Below, piece after piece: positions 46,042 to 53,327 of a stretch of 53,327 nt of DNA. The notes under the pieces are model-generated. The model worked only from the letters and a program-made list of their open reading frames with translations, did not search any database and was not told the origin of the DNA. Both the position numbers and the translations under genes were made by a program. The DNA comes from Bacteroidota bacterium (GTDB lineage Bacteria; Bacteroidota; Bacteroidia; Bacteroidales; UBA4417), in the NCBI GenBank assembly GCA_013376995.1, contig JACAAZ010000025.1, positions 1 through 53,327 on the forward strand. The letters are read 5' to 3'. The stretch's first letter is position 1; every line of letters begins with the position of its first letter.

Positions 46042-47256
46042 ATGAATTTTTTAAAACAATCAATTCTTCTTTTTACAATCCTGCTTTCACTTGCCGGAAC
46101 AGTTATGGCACAAGGTGGTTCGACCCAGGGAGGAACATCTTTAAATTCAACTACTGCAGGTGGATCTTCCTATGCCGACCAGAATAATGCAATTATGACC
46201 GCGGTTCCTTTCCTTGCGATTGTTCCTGATGCAAGAGGCGGAGCCATGGGTGATGCCGGTGTTTCATCTACACCTGATGCTAATTCCATGCATTTCAATG
46301 CTGCAAAGTTAGCTTTCATCGACAAGGACATGGGGCTCTCCATTTCCTACAGCCCATGGTTGCACAAGCTTGTTCAGGATATCAACCTTGCCTATTTATC
46401 GGCATACAAGCGTATAGATAAGTACCAGGTAGTAGGATTATCATTAAGGTATTTTAACCTCGGTGCCATTACCTTTACTGATGAAACCGGTTACCCTGTC
46501 GGGAATTACAATCCCAATGAATTTGCTGTGGATGGCGCCTATTCAAGGCTCTTGTCCAAGACTGTTTCCATGTCAGTTAGTGCCAGGTATATTCACTCAA
46601 ACCTGACCCTTGGCCAGTATGTTGGTACAAGCGCTACTAAGCCCGGGAACTCCGTTGCAGCTGACATTGGTATTTACCAGCAGGTCCCGGTAAAGGTTGG
46701 TGGTGTTGAGAGCCAGTTTTCCTGGGGAGCCAGTATCACAAATCTTGGTGCCAAGATATCTTACAGTGATGCCAACCTAAGAAAAGACTTCCTGCCAACA
46801 AACCTTCGTTTCGGCCCATCCTTAAAACTGAATATTGATGATTACAACTCTATGGCTATCTCGGTGGATGTGAATAAACTCCTGGTACCAACATTACCTT
46901 TTTACCAGGGTAATTCTGATACCATTATTGCAGGGGTTGATCCTAATGTATCGCCTGTTGTTGGTTTGATCCATTCTTTCTACGATGCCCCGGGCGGATT
47001 CAGCGAAGAAATGAAAGAATACAGCTTTGCTACCGGCCTCGAATATTGGTACGATAAGCAGTTTGCCGTTCGCGGAGGCTTCTTTTATGAAGACAAGCAT
47101 AAGGGTAATCGTAAATTTGTTACTCTAGGTGCCGGTTTGCGCTATTCAGTATTTGGCCTGGATTTCTCATACCTCATTTCTCTTGAGAATAATAATCCGC
47201 TTGCTAATACGCTTAGGTTCAGTCTCGTTCTTAACTTCGACAATGCTGAAAAATAA
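46042..47256 (+). CDS. porV: PorV, T9SS outer-membrane barrel protein
   Basis: A 404-residue outer-membrane protein of the FadL-like class. The signal peptide is about 23 residues (VMAQ). The PorV signature AVPFLAIVPDARGGAMGDAGVSSTPDANSMHFNAAKLAF is seen in pieces from about residue 53 on, and the protein ends in a final strand LRFSLVLNFDN. PorV carries cargo from the SprA/Sov translocon to PorU. It is the last gene of the T9SS block, ending at a strong bidirectional terminator. Confidence 0.94.
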   Translation: MNFLKQSILLFTILLSLAGTVMAQGGSTQGGTSLNSTTAGGSSYADQNNAIMTAVPFLAIVPDARGGAMGDAGVSSTPDANSMHFNAAKLAFIDKDMGLSISYSPWLHKLVQDINLAYLSAYKRIDKYQVVGLSLRYFNLGAITFTDETGYPVGNYNPNEFAVDGAYSRLLSKTVSMSVSARYIHSNLTLGQYVGTSATKPGNSVAADIGIYQQVPVKVGGVESQFSWGASITNLGAKISYSDANLRKDFLPTNLRFGPSLKLNIDDYNSMAISVDVNKLLVPTLPFYQGNSDTIIAGVDPNVSPVVGLIHSFYDAPGGFSEEMKEYSFATGLEYWYDKQFAVRGGFFYEDKHKGNRKFVTLGAGLRYSVFGLDFSYLISLENNNPLANTLRFSLVLNFDNAEK

Positions 47257-47274
47257 TAAGCTCCTGATATAAAG

Positions 47275-47311
47275 AAAATGCCTGCAGTTCTGAATTGCAG
47301 GCATTTTTTTT
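47275..47311. terminator. Bidirectional Rho-independent terminator between porV and ispF
   Basis: AAAATGCCTGCA pairs with TGCAGGCATTTT (12-bp perfect stem, nine-base loop, 47275-47307). T runs follow on the plus strand and, weaker, on the minus strand. Convergent porV and ispF would share it. Confidence 0.88.
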
Positions 47312-47331
47312 GACCGTAAAAATAGCAGAGG

Positions 47332-47808
47332 TTAACTAGCTTTCCCGATCAGTGTGACGGCATACGCAGAAATCCCCTCTTCACGGCCTTCAAAGCCTAG
47401 TTTCTCAGTAGTGGTGGCCTTAACAGAGACCTGGTTTATTTCCAGACCCATGATTGAAGCCAATACAGCCCTCATCTCCGCCATATATTCTGCAATCTTT
47501 GGTTTTTGCAATGCCAGGGTAGCATCTATATTCATTACCTCGTATCCTTCAGCCTGCAACATCTCCATCACTTTTTTCAGGAGTTTTTTACTGTCAATGC
47601 CCTTGTAGGCAGGGTTTGTATCCGGGAAATGCATCCCGATATCTCCCAGGGCGCATGCTCCTAGCAAGGCATCGCAGATGGCATGGATAAGCACATCAGC
47701 GTCCGAATGCCCAAGACAGCCTTTAATGTGAGGTATCTTAACACCACCCAGCCAAAGGTCACGCCCTTCTACCAGGGAATGTACATCGTATCCGAATCCG
47801 ATTCTCAT
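47332..47808 (-). CDS. ispF: 2-C-methyl-D-erythritol 2,4-cyclodiphosphate synthase
   Basis: A 158-residue cytosolic enzyme of the MEP isoprenoid pathway, which cyclises CDP-ME2P to MEcPP. It binds zinc through D8 and H10 (GYDVHSL) and H42 (ADVLIHAICDAL). The FPDTNPAYKGIDSKKLL and TTTEKLGFEGREEGI motifs complete the family. The ATG at 47808 is used; a TTG at 47826 lies upstream of the promoter box. It is a single gene here, without ispD. Confidence 0.95.
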   Translation of the reverse strand: MRIGFGYDVHSLVEGRDLWLGGVKIPHIKGCLGHSDADVLIHAICDALLGACALGDIGMHFPDTNPAYKGIDSKKLLKKVMEMLQAEGYEVMNIDATLALQKPKIAEYMAEMRAVLASIMGLEINQVSVKATTTEKLGFEGREEGISAYAVTLIGKAS

Positions 47809-47814
47809 ATCATA

Positions 47815-47822
47815 CAAACTTA
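47815..47822 (-). promoter_or_regulatory. Promoter -7 box abutting the ispF start
   Basis: TAAGTTTG on the minus strand, a perfect TAnnTTTG, ends six bases before the ispF ATG, so the transcript would have almost no leader. Confidence 0.5.
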
Positions 47823-48067
47823 ACAAGAATTTGATATTTAGGATTTCTATTTCTCCGTCTGTTCGAAGTTTTCTTTGTGATCCTTAGTGATTTGGAGTCT
47901 TCGTGTCATTTTCTTTCTGCTATCTGCAAGTGTTGGACTCCAAACAACAAACAAGACACAAAGTAAAACATATTTAGCTCTATTTTAGATCAATAAGAAA
48001 AATATGCTGGACTCAGGTAAATCATGATAAGGAGAAGATTTATGATGCAAAACCCGGATTAAATTCT

Positions 48068-49504
48068 CTATTCGAAGAACACATGGTCGAAATTGACCAG
48101 GTAAAGCACTTTTGAAGCCCTGGTAACTGCAGTATACAACCACCTGAAGTATTCATCATTCAGTTGATCTTCCTTGAGGAAACCTTTTTCAAGGAAAACG
48201 GCCTCCCATTGTCCGCCTTGTGTTTTGTGACAGGTAAGTGCATGAGCATGCTTTACCTGCAGGGCATTGTAAAACGGGTTTACCTTTACTTCTGCCAGCC
48301 TTTTACGTCTTGACTTAACTGATTCATAATCTGCCCAAACCTCTTCGAATAATTTCCTGTTCTGTTCATAGCTGAGAGCAGGCGATTCCGACTGAAGCGT
48401 ATCCAGCATAACTTTGACTTCAAGAGCCGGCTCATCAGGGTAATCGATCATCTGTACTGTAGCATTTGCAAAGCGCAATCCATACAATTCCTCATAGCCA
48501 CCGATCCTCAAGACTTCCACAATATCACCGTTAGCAATAAATCCCGCCTTCGAGTCTTCAGGAAGCCAGAAATAATTATTCCGGACTACCATAAGGTGAT
48601 CTCCGGCGGCGATCTCATTTTCCTGGAAGAGTATGCGCTGGCGAACAGCCTGGTTGAACTGGTTTGCTCTTTTATTGGAACGCGTAATGATGACTGTTTC
48701 CTTCAATCCGTGGCTGGAATATGCCGAGTGTATGGCATCAATCATTTCAGAACCAGGTATACTTATAACATCCGGGAAGTTATTTTCTTTTCCAAACAAG
48801 GGTAGGGAAGAACCAGGAATTCCGATTTTATGCCGGATACCTGTTGCTACAGAAAGAATCCCTGATTCGAGGGCCTGGCGTACAACATCTCCAAGCCTGT
48901 AATGATGAAGATCCAGGTAATAGCTCTTTTGAAGGAGTTCCTTATCCAGTGCAGGGCTTTGATTGATCCCGACCGGAGGAAGCTGGGCAGTATCACCAAG
49001 GAAAATCATCTTGCAATTCTGAGAGGAATAAACATGCTGGATCAGGTCTTCAAGCAGGTTCCTCGACTGGAATACTGCATTGTCGGATCCACCGCTGGCA
49101 TCCGGTATCATTGAGGCTTCATCCACTATAAAGACAGCATTGCTCATTGTGTTGGGCATCAGCGAAAAGGCAACCTGTCCTTCAGGGTTCAGTTTAGGCC
49201 GGTAAAGCCTTTTATGCAAGGTGTGAGCAGGCCTGGAGGCATAACCTGACAATACTTTTGCGGCTCTCCCGGTTGGTGCTAGCAAAACGGCCTGATATCC
49301 TGCCTTTGGCAAAACCTTAACAAGGGTACTGACGATAGTTGTCTTACCTGTTCCTGCAAATCCTTCCAGAAGAAAAAGCGGGAACTGGTCATTTTGAGCC
49401 ACTACAAATTCAGCCAGCATGCGGATTAGGATTTCCTGCCCCTGGGTTGGAGAATATGGAAACTCCTTGAGAATCATTTCGCGAAAAAGGACAGGATCTA
49501 TCAC
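48068..49504 (-). CDS. RecD-like ATP-dependent DNA helicase (SF1)
   Basis: A 478-residue superfamily 1 helicase. The Walker A motif is GFAGTGKTT at residues 48-56, Walker B is FIVDEASM, and motif III is FLGDTAQLPPVG. The C-terminal motifs include HALTCHKTQGGQWEAVFL and WLYTAVTRASKVLYLV. It is close in size to the stand-alone RecD2/Pif1-type helicases, with no separate N-terminal nuclease and no RecB or RecC nearby. A role in DNA repair or replication restart is typical. Which duplex polarity it uses cannot be told. Confidence 0.9.
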   Translation of the reverse strand: MIDPVLFREMILKEFPYSPTQGQEILIRMLAEFVVAQNDQFPLFLLEGFAGTGKTTIVSTLVKVLPKAGYQAVLLAPTGRAAKVLSGYASRPAHTLHKRLYRPKLNPEGQVAFSLMPNTMSNAVFIVDEASMIPDASGGSDNAVFQSRNLLEDLIQHVYSSQNCKMIFLGDTAQLPPVGINQSPALDKELLQKSYYLDLHHYRLGDVVRQALESGILSVATGIRHKIGIPGSSLPLFGKENNFPDVISIPGSEMIDAIHSAYSSHGLKETVIITRSNKRANQFNQAVRQRILFQENEIAAGDHLMVVRNNYFWLPEDSKAGFIANGDIVEVLRIGGYEELYGLRFANATVQMIDYPDEPALEVKVMLDTLQSESPALSYEQNRKLFEEVWADYESVKSRRKRLAEVKVNPFYNALQVKHAHALTCHKTQGGQWEAVFLEKGFLKEDQLNDEYFRWLYTAVTRASKVLYLVNFDHVFFE

Positions 49505-49556
49505 TTGCCAGGGCTAAACATAATTGCTTGATCATTAGGTACTCAACTTGCTTGTA

Positions 49557-51914
49557 TTAGAAGGGGAAACCTATTCCAAAATTCCAGACTGCATCCTTAA
49601 GCCTGAAATCATTGGATTGGAACCATTGATCCTTATGTTGAGGGTTTTTCATGCGAAAGGCCCAGTCAAGACGAAAGATGAAGAAGGAAAAATCAAAACG
49701 AAGTCCAAATCCTGCATCCATAGCTAGTTGTTTACCCAGGTTCTTAAGTATGAAATCCCCATTCGGGAAGTCAGGATTTGCCTGGCGAAGCCAAATATTT
49801 CCAACATCACTGAACAGGCTCCCATGCAGAAAGCTGTAGATTGGAAATCGGTATTCAAAGCTACTGCACAGCAAAAGGTCGCCTGTCCGGTCATACCTGA
49901 CTGAATCGTTGGTATATCCCCCGGGGCCCAGGGAGCGGATCCTCCATCCACGCATATCATTTGCTCCACCTAACCAGAAACTTTTTTCGAAGGGTATAGC
50001 GTCGGAATTTCCATAAGGAAGCCCGACACCGGTCATCAGGTGGAATGCCAGTGAGCGCTTTGAATTGAGGTTCCAGAATTTCCTGAAATCTATATCAGTA
50101 CGCAGGTATTGTGCATACCTGACTCCAAATCGTTTATAATATCCGCCGGAAGCATTTTCGCCCGGAAATACCTTGTCAAGCACATTGAATACATTGCCGG
50201 AGGTTTCAATGTTAGCCCTGAAGAAAAAGAATCTATGTTCCTTCAGCATTGCCATATTTGAGTATACAACACTGTACCGGATCATAGTCAGCAGGTGGTC
50301 ATTATACTGGCCAATGAATTGCGGGTCCGTCAGGCCAACTAGATAGGCTTCGAAGGCAGAATCCTTGGCCATCCTGACAAAACTCAATTCGAGAGGTGTA
50401 AAAATATACTTCAGTTTTTGGGATGCATTCCACTGGTAGGTCCAGGAAGTTGTAGTGATCTTCCGGGAATAATCAGGTCGGGATTCAAAACCATATGCTA
50501 CAACAAGGGAAGTCCGGGCCTGGTTGTTTTTCACTGTACTGATGAATGCATTTGGGAGTAGAAGTCGGGGAAGATCTATCCCAGCTTCAACACCGGCTTC
50601 CAATGCATTGAATATCCATAATTTCTTGGTGTCGCCGATTTGTGGCGCATTTGCCTGCAATTCAGCCCCGGTATTTATTTTCAGCCTGAATGTTTCGGCT
50701 CTTTTGAATAGATTTCGGTTCTGATAGAGTGCATTGAAACCCATTCCAAGACTCCCTGATGAGTTGGTGCCTTCCGTACCAAGCGTAAGAAGATTAACAG
50801 GGTTGCGCGTTAATTTGATCGAGCAATCCAGCCACTGCCTGGTTTTATCAGCAATATCCCTTGGATCCGGGATTGTTAGTCCAATGTTAGCAGATCTTAC
50901 AATAGAAAGCCCAATGATCCTTTTATAGGTTTGCGTTACCATTTCCTGGTCATAGGCTTGTCCTGTGCGGATAGTAATTGCGCTGGCGATAGCTATGGGT
51001 TTCAACCTTTGCTTCTTGCCATGTATGAAATAGTAGACCTGCTCAAGGCTATCATGAGGTTGCAGGCGATAGTAGAATGCGAGAGTATCGTACGAACCAT
51101 CCCGGATCAGGGATTGTTCCAGATCTGGCATCACGTAGATATTATGAATAAAATACCTTGAAAATGCAGTTGAATTAACAGAATCGGTTGAAGCTGCGGA
51201 TTTTACACTCGGATCCCTGATAACCACTACGATAGGTGTCTCCAGTCTGATGGAAGATGTATCTGCTCTAAAAGCAATATTCGAGCGTGAAAAGCTATAA
51301 TAACCGTTGTTCCTGAGAAATTGCGTAATCCTGTCTCTTTCGTCATCCAGCAGGTAGGTATCGAAGTTTACACCTTTCATTATCATTCTGTTGCTGGTAT
51401 CTGAAAACACGTAACCTGCAAGTTCCCGATTAGGAATATCATACTGAATCGAACTAATTGTATGAGGTTTTCCTGCAATGATCCTGTAATTGGCTGTAAC
51501 GATGGCTCTTTTGTATTTGAAGCTGTGAGTCACAATTGGATGGTAAAACCCTTTGTTATGCAGGTAAAGAATGATATTGTGCTCAGTGCGCAATGCGAGG
51601 TTGGTATCCAGTATGACCGGGGCCGTTCCGTATTTTTCCTTGATCTTGTTTTTGATTTTGGTTTGTTTCCCTTTTGACAGGGTCTCATAAATCCATACTC
51701 CTGGCTTAATGATAGTAAACCTCCTTGAGGTAGCCTTTTGCTGGAAAAATCCTTCAATTTCTTCAGACGGAATTGAAGCATTGTCAGTTTTGATAGAATT
51801 TTTAACAAGAAGGTATCCTCCTCTTCTTGCGACTTTCTTTTGGGAATTACAGGATGATGCCGCTATTAGCAGAAGCAGCATGAGAAATGAATATAGTATA
51901 GATGATCGGGCCAA
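49557..51914 (-). CDS. tamL: TamL, BamA/TamA family outer-membrane lipoprotein
   Basis: A 785-residue Omp85 protein. It starts at a TTG giving a lipoprotein signal with C22 in LIAASSC, so the barrel protein is lipid-anchored, the feature that separates TamL of Bacteroidota from BamA and TamA. POTRA-like domains span about residues 25-330 (LYLHNKGFYHPIVTHSF is one), then a C-terminal 16-strand barrel with SFWLGGANDMRGWRIRSLGPGG, the Omp85 lid-lock region. TamL works with the inner-membrane protein TamB in outer-membrane biogenesis; no tamB is seen in the window. BamA is ruled out by the lipobox. Confidence 0.85.
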   Translation of the reverse strand: MARSSILYSFLMLLLLIAASSCNSQKKVARRGGYLLVKNSIKTDNASIPSEEIEGFFQQKATSRRFTIIKPGVWIYETLSKGKQTKIKNKIKEKYGTAPVILDTNLALRTEHNIILYLHNKGFYHPIVTHSFKYKRAIVTANYRIIAGKPHTISSIQYDIPNRELAGYVFSDTSNRMIMKGVNFDTYLLDDERDRITQFLRNNGYYSFSRSNIAFRADTSSIRLETPIVVVIRDPSVKSAASTDSVNSTAFSRYFIHNIYVMPDLEQSLIRDGSYDTLAFYYRLQPHDSLEQVYYFIHGKKQRLKPIAIASAITIRTGQAYDQEMVTQTYKRIIGLSIVRSANIGLTIPDPRDIADKTRQWLDCSIKLTRNPVNLLTLGTEGTNSSGSLGMGFNALYQNRNLFKRAETFRLKINTGAELQANAPQIGDTKKLWIFNALEAGVEAGIDLPRLLLPNAFISTVKNNQARTSLVVAYGFESRPDYSRKITTTSWTYQWNASQKLKYIFTPLELSFVRMAKDSAFEAYLVGLTDPQFIGQYNDHLLTMIRYSVVYSNMAMLKEHRFFFFRANIETSGNVFNVLDKVFPGENASGGYYKRFGVRYAQYLRTDIDFRKFWNLNSKRSLAFHLMTGVGLPYGNSDAIPFEKSFWLGGANDMRGWRIRSLGPGGYTNDSVRYDRTGDLLLCSSFEYRFPIYSFLHGSLFSDVGNIWLRQANPDFPNGDFILKNLGKQLAMDAGFGLRFDFSFFIFRLDWAFRMKNPQHKDQWFQSNDFRLKDAVWNFGIGFPF

Positions 51915-52103
51915 AAGAAAAGTGTTCCTGAGAGGAGAATAGTAAAATGACTATTGATAACCAGGGAATTTTGCAAGTTCAGTTCAACACCTTTCCTTCA
52001 GATGGCAAGATTTGAACTGGCCTTATGAAAGGCAAGCATTTGTGCAATAATCCCTATAGGCAAAAATAACAAAAAATGCCATAAGGCCTTTTGTTTTCAT
52101 CAT

Positions 52104-53168
52104 TTACTGTTTAGCCCTGCTATACTGCAGAGGCCAGTCAATGTCATGTTCAAGTTTACCGGCTGCATTCATAGGGAAGTAAGGATCACGGAGCAAAACT
52201 CTTCCAAGGATCACCAGGTCTGCTTTACCTTCCATAAGAATGGCTTCTGCCTGTGCGGCATTTGTGATAAGTCCTACTGCCCCGGTAGGAACATTTGCTT
52301 CTATCCTGATTCTATCTGCGAAATCAACCTGGTAGCCAGGGCCTAATGGGATCCTGGCTGTTGGAATCAAGCCTCCAGAAGAACAATCAATCAGATCGGC
52401 ACCAATCATTTTCAACTGTTTGCAAAGATCAATGGCTTCGTTCACATCCCAGCCACCTTCAGCCCAGTCAGTCGCGGAGATCCTGACAAAAAGCAGTTCT
52501 CCATCATTTAATACCTTGCGCATGGCTGTAGCAACTTCAAGGAGAAGCCGGACACGGTTTTCGAAGCTTCCGCCATAGGAATCAGTCCGGTGATTGGATA
52601 AAGGTGATAGAAACTCATGAAGAAGGTAGCCATGAGCAGCATGAATTTCAATTACCTGGTATCCGGCTTTCTTTGCTCGTTCGGCTGCTATGCAGAAATC
52701 GCTGATCACCTTTTGGATATCACTTACTGTCATTTCAACCGGAAGTTCCTCATCAGGCTGGAATGCAATGGATGACGGAGCATAGCGTGTCCATCCACCT
52801 TCTTCAGTACTCAATTGTTTCCCGCCCTTCCAGGCAAGGTTGCATCCTGCTTTCCTTCCTGCATGGGCAAGTTGAATCCCGGCAATGGTGCCTTGTTGTT
52901 TTATGAATTCAACAATCTCGCTGAGTTTCTGGATATGCTCAACTTTATAGATTCCCAGGTCACCAGGGGAAATCCGGCCTTCAGGGGATATGGCGGTAGC
53001 TTCCTGGATGATGAGAGCTGCTCCCCCGACAGCCCTGCTGCCATAATGAACCAGGTGCCAGTTATTTGCAAAACCGTCTTGAGCAGTGTATTGGCACATG
53101 GGTGACATTACGAGGCGGTTACGGAAGGTGATTGAATTAAGAGAAAATGGTTCGAAAAGAAAGGACAT
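52104..53168 (-). CDS. namA: Old yellow enzyme family NADPH dehydrogenase (YqjM/NamA type)
   Basis: A 354-residue cytosolic FMN ene-reductase. The N-terminus has FRNRLVMSPMCQYTAQDGFANNWHLVHYGSRAVGG, in pieces, typical of the YqjM subgroup. The active-site HxxH pair is in EIHAAHGYLLHEFLSP, followed by NHRTDSYGGSFENRVRLL, and GLITNAAQAEAILMEGKADLVILGR is the C-terminal signature. It reduces activated C=C bonds of alpha,beta-unsaturated aldehydes and ketones. It has its own TAnnTTTG box, and sits after a strong terminator belonging to the tRNA-like gene. Confidence 0.95.
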   Translation of the reverse strand: MSFLFEPFSLNSITFRNRLVMSPMCQYTAQDGFANNWHLVHYGSRAVGGAALIIQEATAISPEGRISPGDLGIYKVEHIQKLSEIVEFIKQQGTIAGIQLAHAGRKAGCNLAWKGGKQLSTEEGGWTRYAPSSIAFQPDEELPVEMTVSDIQKVISDFCIAAERAKKAGYQVIEIHAAHGYLLHEFLSPLSNHRTDSYGGSFENRVRLLLEVATAMRKVLNDGELLFVRISATDWAEGGWDVNEAIDLCKQLKMIGADLIDCSSGGLIPTARIPLGPGYQVDFADRIRIEANVPTGAVGLITNAAQAEAILMEGKADLVILGRVLLRDPYFPMNAAGKLEHDIDWPLQYSRAKQ

Positions 53169-53190
53169 AGTTAGTGTTTTGTTTATATGA

Positions 53191-53198
53191 CAAAATTA
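53191..53198 (-). promoter_or_regulatory. Promoter -7 box of the old yellow enzyme gene
   Basis: TAATTTTG on the minus strand, matching TAnnTTTG, 22 bases before the ATG. Confidence 0.55.
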
Positions 53199-53234
53199 GG
53201 ATAGTTATTAGTCAGTGGATATAGGAAATGCAAT

Positions 53235-53272
53235 AAAAAAAGGGTTTCAAAGAATAACTTTGAAACCCTTTT
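53235..53272 (-). terminator. Rho-independent terminator downstream of the tRNA-like gene
   Basis: A 15-bp perfect stem (53238-53252 with 53258-53272) and a five-base loop are followed on the minus strand by T residues. The hairpin begins immediately after the tRNA 3' end. Confidence 0.85.
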
Positions 53273-53273
53273 G

Positions 53274-53327
53274 TGGGAGCACATGGATTCGAACCAAGGA
53301 CCCTCCCGACAGTGTCGGGATGCACAG
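53274..53327 (-). tRNA. 3' half of a tRNA-like gene, cut by the window edge
   Basis: Read on the minus strand, the segment ends with acceptor strand TGCTCCC and discriminator A; CCA is not encoded. The T arm is CTTGG-TTCGAAT-CCATG with one mismatch (T-T). The variable region GGGTC and a five-bp anticodon stem TCCCG/CGGGA have canonical lengths. The seven-base loop reads ACACTGT, which lacks the invariant U33 and makes the whole arm a perfect palindrome. The identity (anticodon) therefore cannot be assigned; a tRNA pseudogene is a real alternative. The 5' part lies beyond the window. Confidence 0.55.

Noticed and set aside
52060-52103. Hairpin past the end of the old yellow enzyme gene
   Set aside because: Only a three-pair GCC/GGC stem is present with T residues nearby; too weak to call a terminator by eye.

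Overview
The window comes from a Bacteroidota genome, most likely an anaerobic or microaerobic member of the Bacteroidales/Marinilabiliales side of the phylum. The main evidence is a type IX secretion (T9SS) locus (GldJ-like lipoprotein, PorP/SprF, two PorU-type C25 proteases, PorV), a secreted protein with a T9SS C-terminal sorting domain, a TamL-type Omp85 lipoprotein, and repeated TAnnTTTG promoter boxes, which are the -7 element of this phylum. A tungsten/molybdopterin aldehyde:ferredoxin oxidoreductase family enzyme points to anaerobic metabolism. Nearly all genes look like chromosomal core or envelope genes. I see no insertion sequence, phage, CRISPR array or plasmid function.

Layout. 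1-568: an 11-bp tandem repeat array interrupted four times by the same 16-bp perfect palindrome, then the mazG promoter. 569-3228 (+): mazG, an outer-membrane protein, a PAP2 phosphatase. 3294-3929 (-): typical 2-Cys peroxiredoxin. 4159-7500 (+): secreted GH38-like glycosidase. 7543-17339 (-): CapA-like phosphoesterase, LpxR-like protein with a long N-terminal extension, a beta-barrel protein, MntH, a small membrane-anchored protein, a T9SS cargo protein, an M3 peptidase and a DUF1801 protein. 17612-19768 (-): the AOR-family enzyme, divergent from a thiF-thiS pair (20054-20894, +). 20972-29597 (-): multi-PAS hybrid histidine kinase, folC, an OM protein with a propeller lipoprotein, and an exbB-exbD-tonB operon. 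29817-33136 (-): NhaD-like antiporter and Kup, overlapping by four bases. 33331-35738 (-): murF and anmK. 35853-47256: T9SS locus, gldJ and porP on the minus strand, two porU paralogues and porV on the plus strand. 47332-53168 (-): ispF, a RecD-like helicase, tamL, and an old yellow enzyme. The right edge carries the 3' half of a tRNA-like gene.

How the parts connect. The T9SS block makes outer-membrane and sortase parts that would process cargo such as the sorting-domain protein at 13164-14438. ExbB/ExbD/TonB supply proton-motive force to the outer membrane. MurF and AnmK serve cell-wall synthesis and recycling. The AOR-thiF-thiS arrangement suggests that the sulfur-carrier pair may serve pterin cofactor assembly rather than, or as well as, thiamine synthesis. 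The points most worth checking are the palindrome-in-repeat array, the tandem PorU paralogues, the AOR/ThiFS pairing, promoter boxes so close to ATG that the mRNAs would be leaderless, and the tRNA-like gene whose anticodon arm is a perfect palindrome.
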